A stretch of DNA of 64,000 bases from Streptomyces nymphaeiformis (GTDB lineage Bacteria; Actinomycetota; Actinomycetes; Streptomycetales; Streptomycetaceae). The notes beneath the pieces are model-generated. The model worked only from the letters and a program-made list of their open reading frames with translations, was not told where the DNA came from and did no database searches. The stretch is taken from positions 62,001 through 126,000 of the forward strand of contig NZ_JACHJY010000002.1 of the NCBI RefSeq assembly GCF_014203895.1. Reading direction: 5' to 3'. Within the stretch, counting starts at the first letter, position 1. The number at the start of each line of letters is the position of its first letter. This document shows, one piece after another, positions 26,178 to 34,711 of the stretch. Position numbers and translations under genes: made by a program.

Positions 26178-26487
26178 TTAGTCGGCGGGGTCGTTCAGGA
26201 GCGCGTTGACCACGGGCCAGCACATGTCCAGGCAACAGGCCGGCACGTCATGGGTGACTCCGTGACGGAGATGGACGAGCGTGGCCAGGAGCCGGTCGAT
26301 GAAACATCAGTCGGTGCTTCGCGCCGGCTCCCACAGCCCGCTTCCGCGGCCGAGAGACCGGCTTTGCCTGGTGAAGCTCATGCCATAACGGACCCAGGTC
26401 CGCGACGAGTTCAGCGATCACGTCGGCCGACAGGCCGGTGATCCGACGGCTGTTGACGATTGCTGCACGAGTCACGGTCCCCACCAC
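26178..26487 (-). pseudogene. IS5-like transposase remnant
   Basis: The minus-strand frame starting at 26487 reads like the N-terminus of an actinobacterial IS5-like transposase (VTRAAIVNSRRITGLSADVIAELVADLG, then RKRAVGAGAKHRL). A frameshift near 26300 moves the continuing match FIDRLLATLVHLRHGVTHD into the next frame, which then loses similarity and ends at 26178. The catalytic DDE part is gone. Confidence 0.65.
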
Positions 26488-26590
26488 CCAGCCATGATCA
26501 ACCGTCCAGGGCTCGACGTCTCACCGTCTACCGTGCACGAGCTCGTTTGGTAAGGGCGCGTCCTGGGGCACAAGGCTCTCGGAGATCGTC

Positions 26591-26677
26591 TCGGGGGAGG
26601 AGATGCTCGACCTGATGACGATGACGCATCATGTGGAGTGCGTGGCGATCCTTGAGCCCGCTGAAAAGGGCCGCTGA
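26591..26677 (+). pseudogene. 3' tail of a RumA/TrmA-like methyltransferase (copy A)
   Basis: The plus-strand frame ends ...LDLMTMTHHVECVAILEPAEKGR with a TGA at 26675-26677. The pattern D-L-x-x-x-THHVE is the typical C-terminal end of uracil-5-methyltransferases of the RumA/TrmA group. No upstream catalytic region is present. A second tail at 45687-45788 shares the last residues, so this is a repeated gene fragment. Confidence 0.55.
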
Positions 26678-26800
26678 CCTGCCGTTTCTCCGAGTGTGCG
26701 TGATGGGCGTTACGTGCGTTATCTTGACGCGTATTCGACGCACGTGACGCACGTTTGACACACGGACGGCACGGTTTCTGATGGGTCGTCATGCGCGATT
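26606..26800. repeat. dispersed repeat, copy A
   Basis: It matches copy B (45720-45920) over about 190 bp with scattered differences and small gaps. It includes the methyltransferase tail, the segment CCGCTGACCTGCCGTTTCTC, an inverted GTGCGTGATGGGCGTTACGTGCGTT block, and iterons related to TGACGCACG at about 26724-26753. Part of it also matches copy C at 57.9 kb. Confidence 0.75.
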
Positions 26801-27005
26801 GGTGACCGCCGGGCGGAGCCCTCGATTGGGTGACGGTGGGCAGCTTGCAGTGGCCGGGGCGCTGGCTGCCGAGCTGTTGACTGCCGCTGCCTATCCGCCT
26901 CTCGATAGTGACGTTCCGTGACACGAGGTTCGCGTGCTCGTGAGGGGGCGTCCGCTGGGTCAACCGCTCCCGATCCGGTGGCGGCGAGGTCCTCGGGCTT
27001 TTCGT

Positions 27006-28020
27006 CTACAGGCGGATCACGATGAGGGCGGTGTCGTCGGTGAGGTCGGCCGCAGGGATGAGGCGGGTCAGAAGTGTGTCGGCGAGCTGGTCCGGGTCCG
27101 CGGCGCTGTGTTCGGGGCGGGCGCCGAGCGGTGGGTCGCTGGCCTGGTCGAGGTAGGTGACGGTGTCATCGGGGAGCCGGAGCACGGGTGGGGTGGCCGG
27201 CGCTGCTGTAGATGAGGGTGCGGGCGTTCCAGCCGACGAGGACGCAGGCGGCGGTGGTGGATACGGCGCCGTCGACGGAGCGGGCGTACAGGCTGAGAAC
27301 CTCCAGGGCCTGGGCGGGGCCGTCGGAGACTCGGGAGGCGGCGGACACGGTGCGCTGCCGAGCTGGCCCATGACGCCGGCCGCGACGGCCGTGCGGCAGC
27401 CCTCAGGCAGGTCGACGAGGGCGTACCAGTCGCTGCACACGTTCAGGCTCCCACCGCTGGCCGGTGGCACACCGCGGCCCGGTGGTGGCCGAGCGGCGGG
27501 GCGCGGGCAGCATCGCCTCCTGCAGGTGGAGGGCGACCTCTCCCTCCCGGGCGTGGGCTTGACGCAGGCGCTCGTTGACCTCTTGCAACTTCCGGGCGCG
27601 GGTGTAGAGCTCGCTCGGCGCGCGGTCCGCCCGGTCGGCCGCCGCGGGCGCGGATGAGTTCGGCGACCGCTTCGACCCGGTGCAGCAGCAGAGCCACGGT
27701 GCCGTCAGGAGCGACCGGGCTCCAGTACGGCTCGTCCCACACCCCGGGCCGGTCGGGGTACCCCACGTCGTAGTCTGCACGGCCATGGTGTCGGGCTCGC
27801 CGGTGTCCGCGACTGGCGCAGTGAGGCATACAGGTTGCGCATACCGGTCGCGGCGGGTCGTTCGGATTGTGGGGGAAGACGTCGAACAGGTACCGGCCGA
27901 TCAGCTGCTCACGGGGCCGGCTCGACATCGACAAGAACGCCTCGTGGCATCCGCGTACGCCAGATCGCGGAGTGCGACCGCTCCCGGCAGCGCGTGGAAC
28001 GATTTCTCGCTGGAAGGGGC
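27006..28020 (-). pseudogene. PAS-SpoIIE (PP2C) phosphatase, multiply frameshifted
   Basis: Minus-strand fragments in different frames follow the order of a PAS-SpoIIE phosphatase. A PAS piece (FHALPGAVAL, then HEAFLSMSSRPREQLIGRYLFDVFP) is followed by YDVGYPDRPGVWDEPYWSPV. A coiled-coil piece comes next (LQEVNERLRQAHAREGEVALHLQEAMLP), then phosphatase pieces (DWYALVDLPEG; VTYLDQASDPPLGARPE) and the end DDTALIVIRL. Several frameshifts and internal deletions separate them, so no functional protein is expected. An intact relative lies at the right edge of the window. Confidence 0.75.
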
Positions 28021-28475
28021 CGGGCCGGTCTGAAGGCTGCTTGGGGCTGCTGGCATGGATGCCGCATGTGGATGTCGTCGTGACGCCGCGCGTGGAGCGG
28101 GAGCGAGTCGAAGTCGGTGCGGAGGTGGTGGTCGGAGAAGCGCCTTGCTCGGGTTGTCGACGTGCGTGAACGAGGGGAAGGTGGCTGGAGCGGGCTGTCG
28201 CGCCGCGGCTGCTCGGGCCTCCCTGCGCAAGAGCGGTGGCTGCGGTGGAAGGCGCCAAGGAGACGTCGCCGGTAGGGATCCGGCGGCATGCCTCCGATCG
28301 GGTGTCATGCGTTGACAGGCGGGACTGCTTGTCTGATGCTTTAATCAGTTCTGCTGAGATGGTCAGTGGGTGTGGGTGGGCACCTTCGGATGTCGCCGTG
28401 GCATCCCTTACCTGGCCGAATGGGAAATTCTGTGCCGGCTGACAGCGTGGGCGCTCGATCCCGAGGAGAAGTGCC
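28021..28475. promoter_or_regulatory. leader region of the peroxidase-catalase operon
   Basis: No gene is supported. Near the operon side there is a -35-like TTGACA at 28312-28317, and a weak inverted repeat CTGAT-N6-ATCAG at 28333-28348 inside a locally AT-rich stretch. GAGGAGA precedes the ATG at 28476. The promoter and operator assignments are weak. Confidence 0.3.
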
Positions 28476-29084
28476 ATGGGTGAAAAGGATCTGCAGGACA
28501 GGTTCCAGAAGCTGCCTGAGGCCGTCCGGGAGAAGGCCGACTCGGCGCTGGCGGATGCGAAGATCGCGCTGAAGTTGCGTATCGCCGAGCTTCTGGCTGA
28601 CAAGGAGGAGAAGGCCAAGCACGCCGTCACCACTGCCGGCCGGATCGGCGCCAAGAGCGGCGAGGTGTCCGAGCTGACGACCATCCTGCCGCTGAAGCCG
28701 GACGGCGCGAAGCAGCTGCGGAAGTTCTTCAAGCTGGTCGGCGGGAACCTGGCGGGCGCAGGTCAGGTCGGCACGCTGCACAACATGCGGTTCGTGTTCC
28801 TGGAGAACGACACGAAGCTGCTGTTCGCGACTGCCTTCGACGGCGAGTGGGACCCCTACATCGACGACTTCGCCACCAAGATCCCCGACTTCATGGACTA
28901 CCTGTTCAGCAACGTCGAGGGATGGCCCGGTATCACCTCGCCGGACGTGAAGGAGTTCATCGTCAAGCACCAGCTCCCGGCGGAGGCGTGGTACGTCGCG
29001 CACCCCGACCTCACTGTTGCGGAGGCCGGTCGGCTCAAGCGGCAGGAGGCCGCCGTGCAGCGGTTCCTGTCCGACCTCAACTGA
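28476..29084 (+). CDS. conserved protein linked to DyP peroxidase
   Basis: 202 aa, with no signal peptide or membrane helix. Residues 1-55 are a charged helical region. The rest is an alpha/beta region with phrases such as LHNMRFVFLENDTKLLFATAFDGEWDPYIDDFA, close to sequences found next to or fused with heme peroxidases. No catalytic motif was recognised. It is the first gene of a tight three-gene unit (14-bp gap to the DyP gene) and may be a partner or heme-chaperone-like subunit; that is inference from position. Confidence 0.7.
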   Translation: MGEKDLQDRFQKLPEAVREKADSALADAKIALKLRIAELLADKEEKAKHAVTTAGRIGAKSGEVSELTTILPLKPDGAKQLRKFFKLVGGNLAGAGQVGTLHNMRFVFLENDTKLLFATAFDGEWDPYIDDFATKIPDFMDYLFSNVEGWPGITSPDVKEFIVKHQLPAEAWYVAHPDLTVAEAGRLKRQEAAVQRFLSDLN

Positions 29085-29098
29085 CGGCAGGCTCCGCC

Positions 29099-30439
29099 AT
29101 GCCTTCTCCGCTGTTCCGGCGTCTGCGCCGCCCGCCCACGCTGGATCTCGACGACATCCAGGCGACCTTGCTGCGGGCCCGACCCGAGCCCTACTTCGGT
29201 ACCCACGCGATCCTGGAGATCACTGACGCTGCAGGGGGCAGGGAGCTGCTGCGTCGGCTGGCCCCGCGGGTGACCTCGGCGGCCCGCTGGGACGAGCCGC
29301 AGCCGTCCTGGCTGGCTCTCGCCCTCAGCTACCAGGGGCTGGTGGCGCTCGGCGTACCGCAGGAGTCACTGGCCTCCTTCCCCGCCAACTTCCGTGCCGG
29401 GATGGCCGCCCGCGCCGAGCGGCTGCGGGACACCGGCGTGAACGCCCCGGAGCGCTGGGAGTTCCCGTTCGGCACCCCGCGCGTGCACATCGCCGTCACG
29501 GTGTATGCCGCCAGCGAGGACGACTGGCGGGCCGAAGTCGGCGCCTATGAAAAGGAACTGGGCGAGGTCCCCGGCGTCCGGCTGCTGTCGCACCAGGACT
29601 TCGCGGCCGATGGGTTCAACGTCTTCGGATACCGGGACGGCTTCAGCCAGCCGGTGATCGAGGGCAGCGGCGCCGAACCCCTGCCCGGCGACGGACGGCC
29701 CATCAAGGCCGGTGAGTTCGTCCTCGGCTACCCGAGCGAGACCGGTACGCCGCTGCCCGTACCGGCCCCGGACGTCCTCGGCCGCAACGGCACGTACGTC
29801 GTCTTCCGCAAGTACCACTCCCACGTCGCCGCCTTCAACAAGTGGCTGCACGACAACGCCTCCACCGAAGCCGAACGCGAACTGCTGGCCGCCAAGCTCG
29901 TCGGCCGCTGGCGCAGCGGCGCACCTCTCGCCCTGACCCCGGAGCGCGACACCCCCGCGATCGGTGAGGACCCGAACCGGATCAACGACTTCGACTACTC
30001 CGCCGACCCACGCGGACTGTGCACCCCGCTCGGCTCGCACATCCGCCGGATGAACCCGCGCGACACCAAGCTCACGGTTCTCACCGACGTCAACATCCGC
30101 CGCATCATCCGGCGCGGCACCTCCTACGGCACCCCTCTGCCCCCGGATCGCCTCAAGGACGACGGCACACCGCGCGGCCTGGACTTCATCGCCCTCGGCG
30201 CCCGCGCCATCGACAACGTCGAGTTCCTCCAGAGCGAATGGGTCGGCTCCGGCAACTTCATGGGCCTGGGTAAGGAGAAGGACCCGATGATCTCGCTCCA
30301 GGACAAGGGCGCCTACTTCACCGTGCCCGGGACCCCGCCCCGCCGGGTGCAGAACATCCAGTCCTTCAACACCCTCCTCGGCGGCGAGTACTTCTTCATG
30401 CCCAGCTTGTCCGCCATCCGCAGGCTCAGCAGCAACTGA
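29099..30439 (+). CDS. DyP-type (dye-decolorizing) heme peroxidase family protein
   Basis: 446 aa. The DyP distal motif GYRDGFSQP contains the catalytic Asp180 (G-x-x-D-G). The C-terminal part has EYFFMPSLSAIRRL, and the proximal heme His is expected in the region of LGSHIRRMNPRD. No Tat or Sec signal is visible, so it acts inside the cell unless exported with a partner. The family uses H2O2 to oxidise dyes, phenols and lignin-like compounds. It is co-transcribed with a conserved 202-aa protein before it and a catalase-like protein after it. ATG 29099 was chosen at the start of similarity. Confidence 0.85.
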   Translation: MPSPLFRRLRRPPTLDLDDIQATLLRARPEPYFGTHAILEITDAAGGRELLRRLAPRVTSAARWDEPQPSWLALALSYQGLVALGVPQESLASFPANFRAGMAARAERLRDTGVNAPERWEFPFGTPRVHIAVTVYAASEDDWRAEVGAYEKELGEVPGVRLLSHQDFAADGFNVFGYRDGFSQPVIEGSGAEPLPGDGRPIKAGEFVLGYPSETGTPLPVPAPDVLGRNGTYVVFRKYHSHVAAFNKWLHDNASTEAERELLAAKLVGRWRSGAPLALTPERDTPAIGEDPNRINDFDYSADPRGLCTPLGSHIRRMNPRDTKLTVLTDVNIRRIIRRGTSYGTPLPPDRLKDDGTPRGLDFIALGARAIDNVEFLQSEWVGSGNFMGLGKEKDPMISLQDKGAYFTVPGTPPRRVQNIQSFNTLLGGEYFFMPSLSAIRRLSSN

Positions 30440-30467
30440 CCCCCCACCCCGCGCGAAGGCACTCCCC

Positions 30468-31556
30468 ATGACCTCGTACGTCTCCTACCGCCCCGACCTG
30501 GAACAGCCGTTTCCGAACGAGGAGGAGCTGATCCGCCAGGTCGTCGAGGCCATGGGCAAGGCCAACCAGCAGGTCGCCGACAAACACCGGCACGGCCTGC
30601 GCGACGCCCACGCCAAGAGTCACGGCGTCCTCGCCGGCGAACTGCGCGTCCAGCCCAACCTGCCCGCCCACCTCGCTCAGGGCCTCTTCGCCGAACCGGC
30701 CACCTACCCGGTGATCGTCCGCTTCTCCTCCGCCCCCGGCGACCTGCGCTCCGACCAGGTGCCCGTGCAGCGCGGCATCGCGATCAAGGTGATCGGCGCA
30801 CCCGGACCCCGCGCCATCGACGACGGCTTCACCACCCAGGACTTCCTCCTGGTCAACCACCCCACGCTGCCCTTCGGCAACATCGCCGAGTACGCCAAGC
30901 TCCAGGACCTGCTGGAGAAGCAGCCCCGCCAGAGCGACCAGCAGCTCCAGCTCACCGGCGCGGCCGCCCGCGTGGCCGCCAAGGCCCTCACCCGCTCCGG
31001 ACGCCCGCTCCCGCCGACCGTCGAGACCCTGGCCGCCGCCAACGATCACATCCTCGGCGAGACCTTCCACTCCATGGCCGCACTGCGCTACGGCGACCAT
31101 GTCGCGAAGATCTCCGCCGCGCCCCGCTCGGCGAACGTGAGAGCCCTCACCGGCAGCCGCGTCCACAAGAAGGCCGGCGAGTCGGCGCTGCGCGACCTCG
31201 TCGTCGACTTCTTCGCGCACGACAGCGCCGAGTACGACATCCGCGCCCAGCTGTGCACGGACGTCGAACGGATGCCCGTGGAGGACGCCTCGGTCCTGTG
31301 GCCCGAGGAACTGTCCCCGCACGAGACCGTGGCGGTGCTGCACCTGCCCGCGCAGGACGCCTACAGTGACGCCCGCCGCCGTTACGCGGACGACGTCCTG
31401 TCCTTCAGCCCCTGGCACGCCCTGGAGGCCCACCGTCCCCTGGGTTCCATCATGCGGTCGCGCCGCGCCGCCTATCCCGCCTCCAGCGACTTCCGTCACC
31501 GTGTCAACGGCATCGAGCCCGAGGAGCCGTCCGACATCAAGGAGCTTCCCGCCTGA
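30468..31556 (+). CDS. catalase-family heme protein
   Basis: 362 aa, shorter than monofunctional catalases (about 480 aa or more), matching the small catalase-related clade. The N-terminal GLRDAHAKSHGVLAGEL contains His48 and His52, one being the likely distal His. The heme-pocket phrase YPVIVRFSSAPGD is conserved. The C-terminal RRAAYPASSDFRHRVN carries the likely heme-ligand Tyr in an R-x-x-x-Y context. Members work as peroxidases or hydroperoxide lyase-like enzymes. Third gene of the peroxidase unit, 28 bp after the DyP gene. Confidence 0.82.
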   Translation: MTSYVSYRPDLEQPFPNEEELIRQVVEAMGKANQQVADKHRHGLRDAHAKSHGVLAGELRVQPNLPAHLAQGLFAEPATYPVIVRFSSAPGDLRSDQVPVQRGIAIKVIGAPGPRAIDDGFTTQDFLLVNHPTLPFGNIAEYAKLQDLLEKQPRQSDQQLQLTGAAARVAAKALTRSGRPLPPTVETLAAANDHILGETFHSMAALRYGDHVAKISAAPRSANVRALTGSRVHKKAGESALRDLVVDFFAHDSAEYDIRAQLCTDVERMPVEDASVLWPEELSPHETVAVLHLPAQDAYSDARRRYADDVLSFSPWHALEAHRPLGSIMRSRRAAYPASSDFRHRVNGIEPEEPSDIKELPA

Positions 31557-31655
31557 TCAGGCAGGCCGGCTCTGGATACGGCCGCAGATCGTGCAGCGGC
31601 TCGCGTGCCAGAATGGTGGTGCCCGTTTCCGTCCGGACTCTTCGAGGTTCCTTCC

Positions 31656-32303
31656 GTGCCCCAGCCCGTCGGCCGCGTGCCGCAGCGACGCAACGCACGG
31701 TCCAACCGGGCACGCATCCTGGCCACCGCTCGCCAGGAGCTCGGGCGAAACCCCGACACCACCCTGGAGGAGCTGGCGCGCGCCTCCGGTGTCGTCAGGC
31801 GAACGCTCTTCGGGCACTTCCCCGGACGTGCCGCGCTCCTGGAGGCGCTGGCCGAGGAGGCCGCCGAGGCTCTTCAGGGCGCCGTGGCAGGCGCGGCGGA
31901 GGCGACGGAGCCGGCCGAGCGGGCGCTCGCGCGCTTCTCGTTGGCGATGTGGCCGGTGGGAGACCGGTACCGGATGCTCCTGGCGCTCGCCCAGCGGGAT
32001 CTCGGCGTCGAAAGGGTCGCCGAGATCCTCGAACCCGCCCGTGTCAGGGCGACGGCCGTCGTGGAGCGGGGCCAGCGGGACGGAGTCTTCCACTCTCATC
32101 TGCCGCCCGCGGTGCTCAGCGCCGCTCTGGAGGCGATGGCGCTCGCCCTGCTGGAAGAGGTCAACACCGGGGCTCTGGAGGACGACGGCACCCGGGTGAC
32201 CGTCACCACGCTCATCGCGGCCGGCGTGCCGGAGGAGCGGGCGGGCGTTGTTGTAGAAGAGGTGGCGGCCTCGGTCGCCCCGGAGGCCGGCGGCGACGGC
32301 TGA
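31656..32303 (+). CDS. TetR-family regulator
   Basis: 215 aa. The N-terminal helix-turn-helix is NRARILATARQELGRNPDTTLEELARASGVVRRTLFGHFPGR (about residues 14-55); the variable ligand domain follows. The GTG at 31656 has GAGG nine bases upstream and gives a normal TetR start. It lies 100 bp after the catalase-like gene in the same direction and is convergent with the efflux pump gene; which of them it controls is unclear. Confidence 0.82.
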   Translation: MPQPVGRVPQRRNARSNRARILATARQELGRNPDTTLEELARASGVVRRTLFGHFPGRAALLEALAEEAAEALQGAVAGAAEATEPAERALARFSLAMWPVGDRYRMLLALAQRDLGVERVAEILEPARVRATAVVERGQRDGVFHSHLPPAVLSAALEAMALALLEEVNTGALEDDGTRVTVTTLIAAGVPEERAGVVVEEVAASVAPEAGGDG

Positions 32304-32540
32304 GCCGCGGCCCGGCCGCCGGCGCGGAAGTGCGAGCGGACCCGGTGCCAAGGCGCTGCCTCCGGGCGACTTCCTGCCTGGTGCACCCCCTTCCGTCGCA
32401 CCGGGAAGTCCCAGCCGGGGGCCACTCGGTTCTTCCCGGTCGGCACCCTGGACGCACGCAGCAAGAGGAGGGTGTCGGCTGTCCCTTCCGGCACCGTCCG
32501 GGGCCGTGCACCGCTCAGGTACGGCCCGTCCATGATGGAG

Positions 32541-32564
32541 GAGGCCGGAACGTTGTCCGGCCTC
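32541..32564. terminator. bidirectional hairpin between convergent genes
   Basis: GAGGCCGGA (32541-32549) pairs perfectly with TCCGGCCTC (32556-32564) around a 6-base loop. It sits between the 3' ends of the TetR gene and the MFS gene. The rest of the 298-bp gap shows no gene. Confidence 0.6.
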
Positions 32565-32601
32565 CGGTCGGCGGCCATGAGCCGCGGTCATGCCGTGGGG
32601 T

Positions 32602-34215
32602 TCAGGCGGCGCCTACGGTCTCGGTCTGCCTCGCCGTCCCGTCCGTCTGCTCCTGACGGTGCTTCGCGACGCGCTTGCGGCCGGGCAGGACGGCGATGAC
32701 GATCAGCGTGCCGGCGGCCATGATGATGCCGCCGATGAGGCTGGTGTGGGCGATGGAGTGGGCGAAGGACTCGTGCACCGCGCCGAGCAGGGCCTGGGCC
32801 TGTTGGGCGCCGCCCTGGGGGTTCAGGGCGACCTGTTCGGCGACCGCGATGCCGCCGCCCACCGAGTCCTTGGCGGTGTCCATCGCGGCGGCCGGGAGGT
32901 GGCCGCCGACCAGCTCGGTCAGCTTGTCCTTGTAGGACGTGGCCAGCAGTGAGCCGAGGACGGCGATGCCCAGGGCGCAGCCGAGCTCCAGCGCGGTGTC
33001 GTTGGCGCCGCCGCCGACGCCGAGCTCCGATTCGGGGAAGGCGCCCATGATGGTGTCGGTGGCCGGGGACAGGCTCAGCCCGATGGCGAAGCCGAGCAGG
33101 AGCAGGGGCGCCAGGAAGTCGGTGTACGTCGAGCCCGACTCGATCTGGGTGAGCAGGAAGACGCCTGCCGTGCCGATGGCCATGCCGGTCCCGACCATCA
33201 GCTTCACGCCCAGCTTCGGGGCCAGCTTGCCGGTCACCGCGGCACCGACGAAGACGGCTCCGGCGAGCGGCAGCAGTCGTATGCCGGTCTCCAGCGCGTC
33301 GTAGCCGAGGACGAACTGCAGGAACTGGGTGGAGTAGTAGATCGAGCCGAAGGTGCCGAAGAAGAAGAACAGCACCGCGAGCATCGAGCCGCTGAAGGGG
33401 CGCTCCTTGAACTTCCGCACATTCAGCATGGGGTTGGGGTGGCGCAGCTCCCAGACGATGAAGGCTGCCAGACTCAGGCCGGCGACCACGGCCGCGGTGA
33501 TCGGGCCGGTGCCCCAGCCGAAGTGCGGGCCTTCGATGGTGGCGTAGACGAGGCTGCCGACCGAGGCGATCGACAGCAGACCGCCGACATAGTCGATGCG
33601 GCCCATGCCCTTCGCTTTGGACGGCGGTACCAGTACCAGCGCTCCGACGACGCCGAGGACGGCAATGGGCACGTTCATGAGGAAGGTGGAGCCCCAGGCG
33701 TGGTCCTGCAGCAGCCAGCCGGCGGCCACCGGTCCGGCGGCGATGGCGAGGCCGGAGGTGGCGCTCCAGGCCGTGATGGCCTTGGCGCGCTCTGCCCTCG
33801 GGAAGATCGCGACCAGCAGGGAGAGGGTGGCCGGCATGACCACGGCGGCGCCGACGCCCATGATCGCGCGCGCGGTGATGACCAGGCCGGTCTCGTCGAC
33901 CAGGCCGCCCATCACCGAACCGGCCGCGAAGATCAGCAGGCCCAGGATCAGCGCGCCCCGGCGGCTGTACTTGTCGCCGATCGCTCCCAGTACCAGCATC
34001 AGCGCCGCGTACGGGACGGTGTAGCCGTCGATGACCCACTGCAGGTCGCTGCTGGAGAGTCCCAGGTCCTGCGTCAGGTCCGGCGCGGCCACGACCAGCG
34101 ACGTGTTGGCCATCACGACGATCAGCAGGCTGAGACAGAGCACGAGCAAGGCCCACCAGCGGCGTGGGTAGGGCTCGGTCATCTTCTCGGCGGGTGTGTT
34201 GGCAAAGAGCGGCAT
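32602..34215 (-). CDS. MFS multidrug efflux transporter, DHA2/EmrB-QacA type
   Basis: 537 aa with about 14 membrane helices. The proton-drug antiporter motif A is represented by GAIGDKYSRRGAL. The family N-terminal block NTSLVVAAPDLTQDLGLSSSDLQWVIDGYTVPYAALML is typical of DHA2 pumps. It exports drugs or toxic metabolites using the proton gradient. The ATG at 34215 has GAGGAG upstream. A 20-bp homopolymer lies directly before that ribosome site and a strong palindrome about 140 bp upstream, so expression is probably regulated and possibly variable. Confidence 0.9.
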   Translation of the reverse strand: MPLFANTPAEKMTEPYPRRWWALLVLCLSLLIVVMANTSLVVAAPDLTQDLGLSSSDLQWVIDGYTVPYAALMLVLGAIGDKYSRRGALILGLLIFAAGSVMGGLVDETGLVITARAIMGVGAAVVMPATLSLLVAIFPRAERAKAITAWSATSGLAIAAGPVAAGWLLQDHAWGSTFLMNVPIAVLGVVGALVLVPPSKAKGMGRIDYVGGLLSIASVGSLVYATIEGPHFGWGTGPITAAVVAGLSLAAFIVWELRHPNPMLNVRKFKERPFSGSMLAVLFFFFGTFGSIYYSTQFLQFVLGYDALETGIRLLPLAGAVFVGAAVTGKLAPKLGVKLMVGTGMAIGTAGVFLLTQIESGSTYTDFLAPLLLLGFAIGLSLSPATDTIMGAFPESELGVGGGANDTALELGCALGIAVLGSLLATSYKDKLTELVGGHLPAAAMDTAKDSVGGGIAVAEQVALNPQGGAQQAQALLGAVHESFAHSIAHTSLIGGIIMAAGTLIVIAVLPGRKRVAKHRQEQTDGTARQTETVGAA

Positions 34216-34230
34216 CGAGGGCTCCTCGGC

Positions 34231-34250
34231 GGGGGGGGGGGGGGGGGGGG
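34231..34250. repeat. 20-bp homopolymeric G tract (C on the mRNA strand)
   Basis: Twenty consecutive G bases on the plus strand, directly upstream of the ribosome-binding site (about 34216-34230) of the leftward MFS gene. Tracts this long slip during replication. In the 5' untranslated region, length changes could alter ribosome access or promoter spacing. Assembly error is also possible in such a tract. Confidence 0.9.
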
Positions 34251-34356
34251 AAGAGAGAAAGCGGGAGGCTTCGGGGGAGAGGATCGGCGCGGGCGCGGCT
34301 GTCTGCCTGCGAGGCACCGCAGGGCAAGTTAATTGCCCATCCATGTGCAGGTTAGC

Positions 34357-34380
34357 TAGTTGCTCACTAGTGTGCAACTA
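34357..34380. promoter_or_regulatory. 24-bp operator palindrome upstream of the efflux pump
   Basis: TAGTTGC (34357-34363) and GCAACTA (34374-34380) are inverted around a centre that itself reads CACTAGTG. Only one base pair out of twelve is mismatched. It is AT-richer than its surroundings and lies about 140 bp before the pump start, as expected for a TetR or MarR repressor site. The cognate protein is not known. Confidence 0.65.
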
Positions 34381-34711
34381 TTGAGTCGCCTTCCCCGCCG
34401 CTGACCGGAGCTCCCGACCTGACCTGCCCGAGGGTGTGGTGTGGCGCACGGTGTCCGGTCACCAACGGCCGACCAGGCCCGCTGAGCCGGGCGCTGGAGG
34501 GGCATCCGCTGGGCCTGCTGGAGTGCGTGAACGCCGGGACCTGGCCCGACGACGGCACCCGCACCGCGACCGCCGCGCTGATCGCGATGGGTGCGGACGG
34601 TGACCGAGCCGCGGCCTGCGTCCGAGGGCTCGGCCGGCCCGAGTGCATCGGCGCCCTCGTCTCAGAGCCTCACCCCGAGAAGTTCCTGACCGCCTTCTGG
34701 AGAGCACTCCC
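34381..34711. other. intergenic region with a doubtful short reading frame
   Basis: A plus-strand frame through 34434-34713 (ALEGHPLGLLECVNAGTWPDDG...) has gene-like third-position GC but no recognised family and no good ribosome site. It could be a gene remnant; I do not support it as a gene. Confidence 0.3.
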
